From NCBI GenBank assembly GCA_048887165.1, contig JBHLJZ010000006.1, positions 10,467 through 74,466 on the forward strand: a DNA stretch of 64,000 nucleotides, in the 5' to 3' direction. This stretch comes from SOKP01 sp048887165 (lineage in GTDB: Archaea; Asgardarchaeota; Lokiarchaeia; Sigyniarchaeales; SOKP01). The notes under the pieces were generated by a model. That model searched no databases. It was given only the letters and a program-made list of their open reading frames with translations, and had not been told where the DNA came from. Within the stretch, counting starts at the first letter, position 1, and every line of letters begins with the position of its first letter. A program made the position numbers and the translations under genes. Below are positions 62,946-64,000 of the stretch, one piece after another.

Positions 62946-63989
62946 ATGAACTCACTAGAACTGACATTATCTGCAATAAATGGTATTCCAATAAGAATTC
63001 CCTTTAATCCCTTTATTATGCATTTAGCTGCAAGCTTAGTTGGTATTGATTATAATCATATTTATTGTCAGAAACCAAATATTTTGGCTGATGCGCAAAT
63101 TAAGTGTTCAGAATTTTTTGAAATTGATCATGTAAATGTATCTACTGACGCATATCGAGAAGCAAATGCTTGGGGTGTTGAAATAAATTGGGAAGGACAT
63201 ACACCTATAGCAAAAACTCATTTAAAAATAGAAGATTTTGAATTGATTGAACAACCAAATTTGTTAGAAAATATTCGAATTCAAAATAGGATTAAAGCAG
63301 TAAGTGAGCTTTCAAAAAGAATTGGAGGTAAAAAATGTGTTGTTGGTTGGATTGAAGCTCCTTTTGCCGAAATTTGCTGTTTATTTGGTTTGATAAATGT
63401 ATTAATGTTATGTAAAAAATCTGATTGGGTTCAAAAAATAAAAGATCTTATAAATAGGATACTCCCAGTTCAAAAAGAATTCGCAAGATTGCAGATTGAA
63501 GCAGGAGCAAATATTATTGGTGCTGGTGATTCTGCAATCTCCCAAATTGGTCCCATGAGGTATAAAAAATGTTGTTTAGATGCTACGAAAGAATTATTTA
63601 ACTATATTCAAAAAAGAGTTCCTATATTATATCATATTTGTGGTGATAATTCTGTAGTAGATAAAGAAGGTCGAGATATGTTAAATTTAGTATCAAGCAC
63701 TAATGCCGCAATTTTGGATTTAGATTATCAAGTAGATTTAAAAAAAGCAAAAGAAAAATTAGGAAGTAAAAATTGTATTAGAGGAAATACTAATACTCAA
63801 ATTTTAGGAAGCACATCTTATCCATTATCTGAAGTTCTAAAAGAAATTGAATATACTATACAAATGGGGAAACCAAATGGTTTCTATATGTATGCTGCAG
63901 GATGTGAGTGGCCTTGGGAACCCCTATCGATGGCAAGTCGGAACTTAGGAATTGCCAAAACCCTTATTGAAAAATTAGGATATTATTAA
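62946..63989 (+). CDS. UroD/MtaA-family methyltransferase-like protein
   Basis: 347 residues, a full uroporphyrinogen-decarboxylase-fold protein. It has the zinc ligands of MtaA/MtbA-type corrinoid:coenzyme M methyltransferases: His230 and Cys232 (YHICGDNS) and Cys320 (AAGCEWPWE). Those enzymes move a methyl from a corrinoid protein to a thiol. True UroD lacks this zinc site. The thiol acceptor in a non-methanogen is unknown. ATG at 62946, 45 nt after the VOC gene; possibly co-transcribed. Confidence 0.85.
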   Translation: MNSLELTLSAINGIPIRIPFNPFIMHLAASLVGIDYNHIYCQKPNILADAQIKCSEFFEIDHVNVSTDAYREANAWGVEINWEGHTPIAKTHLKIEDFELIEQPNLLENIRIQNRIKAVSELSKRIGGKKCVVGWIEAPFAEICCLFGLINVLMLCKKSDWVQKIKDLINRILPVQKEFARLQIEAGANIIGAGDSAISQIGPMRYKKCCLDATKELFNYIQKRVPILYHICGDNSVVDKEGRDMLNLVSSTNAAILDLDYQVDLKKAKEKLGSKNCIRGNTNTQILGSTSYPLSEVLKEIEYTIQMGKPNGFYMYAAGCEWPWEPLSMASRNLGIAKTLIEKLGYY

Positions 63990-64000
63990 ATTATAATCTC

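Overview
The window is strongly AT-rich archaeal DNA and almost certainly comes from an Asgard archaeon, most like Lokiarchaeia. The reasons are a ribosomal protein eS25, a tRNA-Ser with a 37/38 intron, an archaeal AMP phosphorylase and a cupin-type phosphoglucose isomerase, together with eukaryote-like parts: a Rag/Arf-like GTPase with a C-terminal roadblock/longin-like domain, a longin-GTPase fusion, a gelsolin-like domain protein, a Bud23-like rRNA methyltransferase, and a family of HEAT-like plus leucine-rich-repeat proteins. In-frame UGA codons in hdrA and mvhD indicate selenocysteine (Sec), which fits published reports of Sec in Lokiarchaeota. The species assignment is inference.

Layout. 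1-5.8 kb: start of an aldehyde ferredoxin oxidoreductase (AOR, cut by the window edge); a D-threonine aldolase/D-serine dehydratase-like enzyme followed by RidA; hisS, a GyrI-like protein and pyrF. 6.0-8.5 kb: a two-gene selenoprotein operon, hdrA-mvhD, with four in-frame UGA codons and a SECIS-like hairpin behind the second gene. 8.7-13.6 kb: a duplicated membrane protein, a TPR/beta-sandwich protein, an M24 peptidase and AMP phosphorylase. 13.6-20.4 kb: three HEAT/LRR paralogues interrupted by a ferredoxin-AOR pair; a fourth, short paralogue lies at 28.0 kb. 20.4-28 kb: DNA ligase, a gelsolin-like protein, hisG-hisD-hisC and a zinc-ribbon protein. 29-30.3 kb: a RuBisCO-like protein lacking key carboxylase residues. 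30.4-38.9 kb: the most striking locus. It holds two copies of a two-gene module (membrane protein with a shared cytosolic tail, then a longin-like/winged-helix protein joined by a TAATG overlap), with a longin-GTPase gene between the copies. 39.1-47.4 kb: Bud23-like methyltransferase, eS25, tRNA-Ser, a PfkB kinase, a Rag-like GTPase, a MoaD-like protein with a ThiI-like protein, a two-lobed phosphoesterase and two membrane-linked hexapeptide acyltransferases. 47.6-56.8 kb: a coiled-coil zinc-ribbon protein, a class III aminotransferase, two GPH-type sugar symporters, a CoA-ligase alpha-type protein, a beta-hydroxyacid dehydrogenase and a ferredoxin. 56.8-62.4 kb: a sugar operon (shikimate-dehydrogenase-like protein, cupin phosphoglucose isomerase, KDPG-type aldolase, GH2 beta-galactosidase). 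The end carries a VOC protein and a UroD/MtaA-family methyltransferase.

How the parts fit. The hdrA-mvhD pair suggests H2- or ferredoxin-linked, flavin-based electron transfer. Ferredoxins and AORs fit aldehyde or organic acid metabolism, and the GH2/aldolase/symporter genes suggest use of sugars. The longin, roadblock-like, GTPase and LRR genes point to a signalling or membrane-organising layer whose most tightly linked unit is the 30-39 kb receptor/adaptor/GTPase locus.
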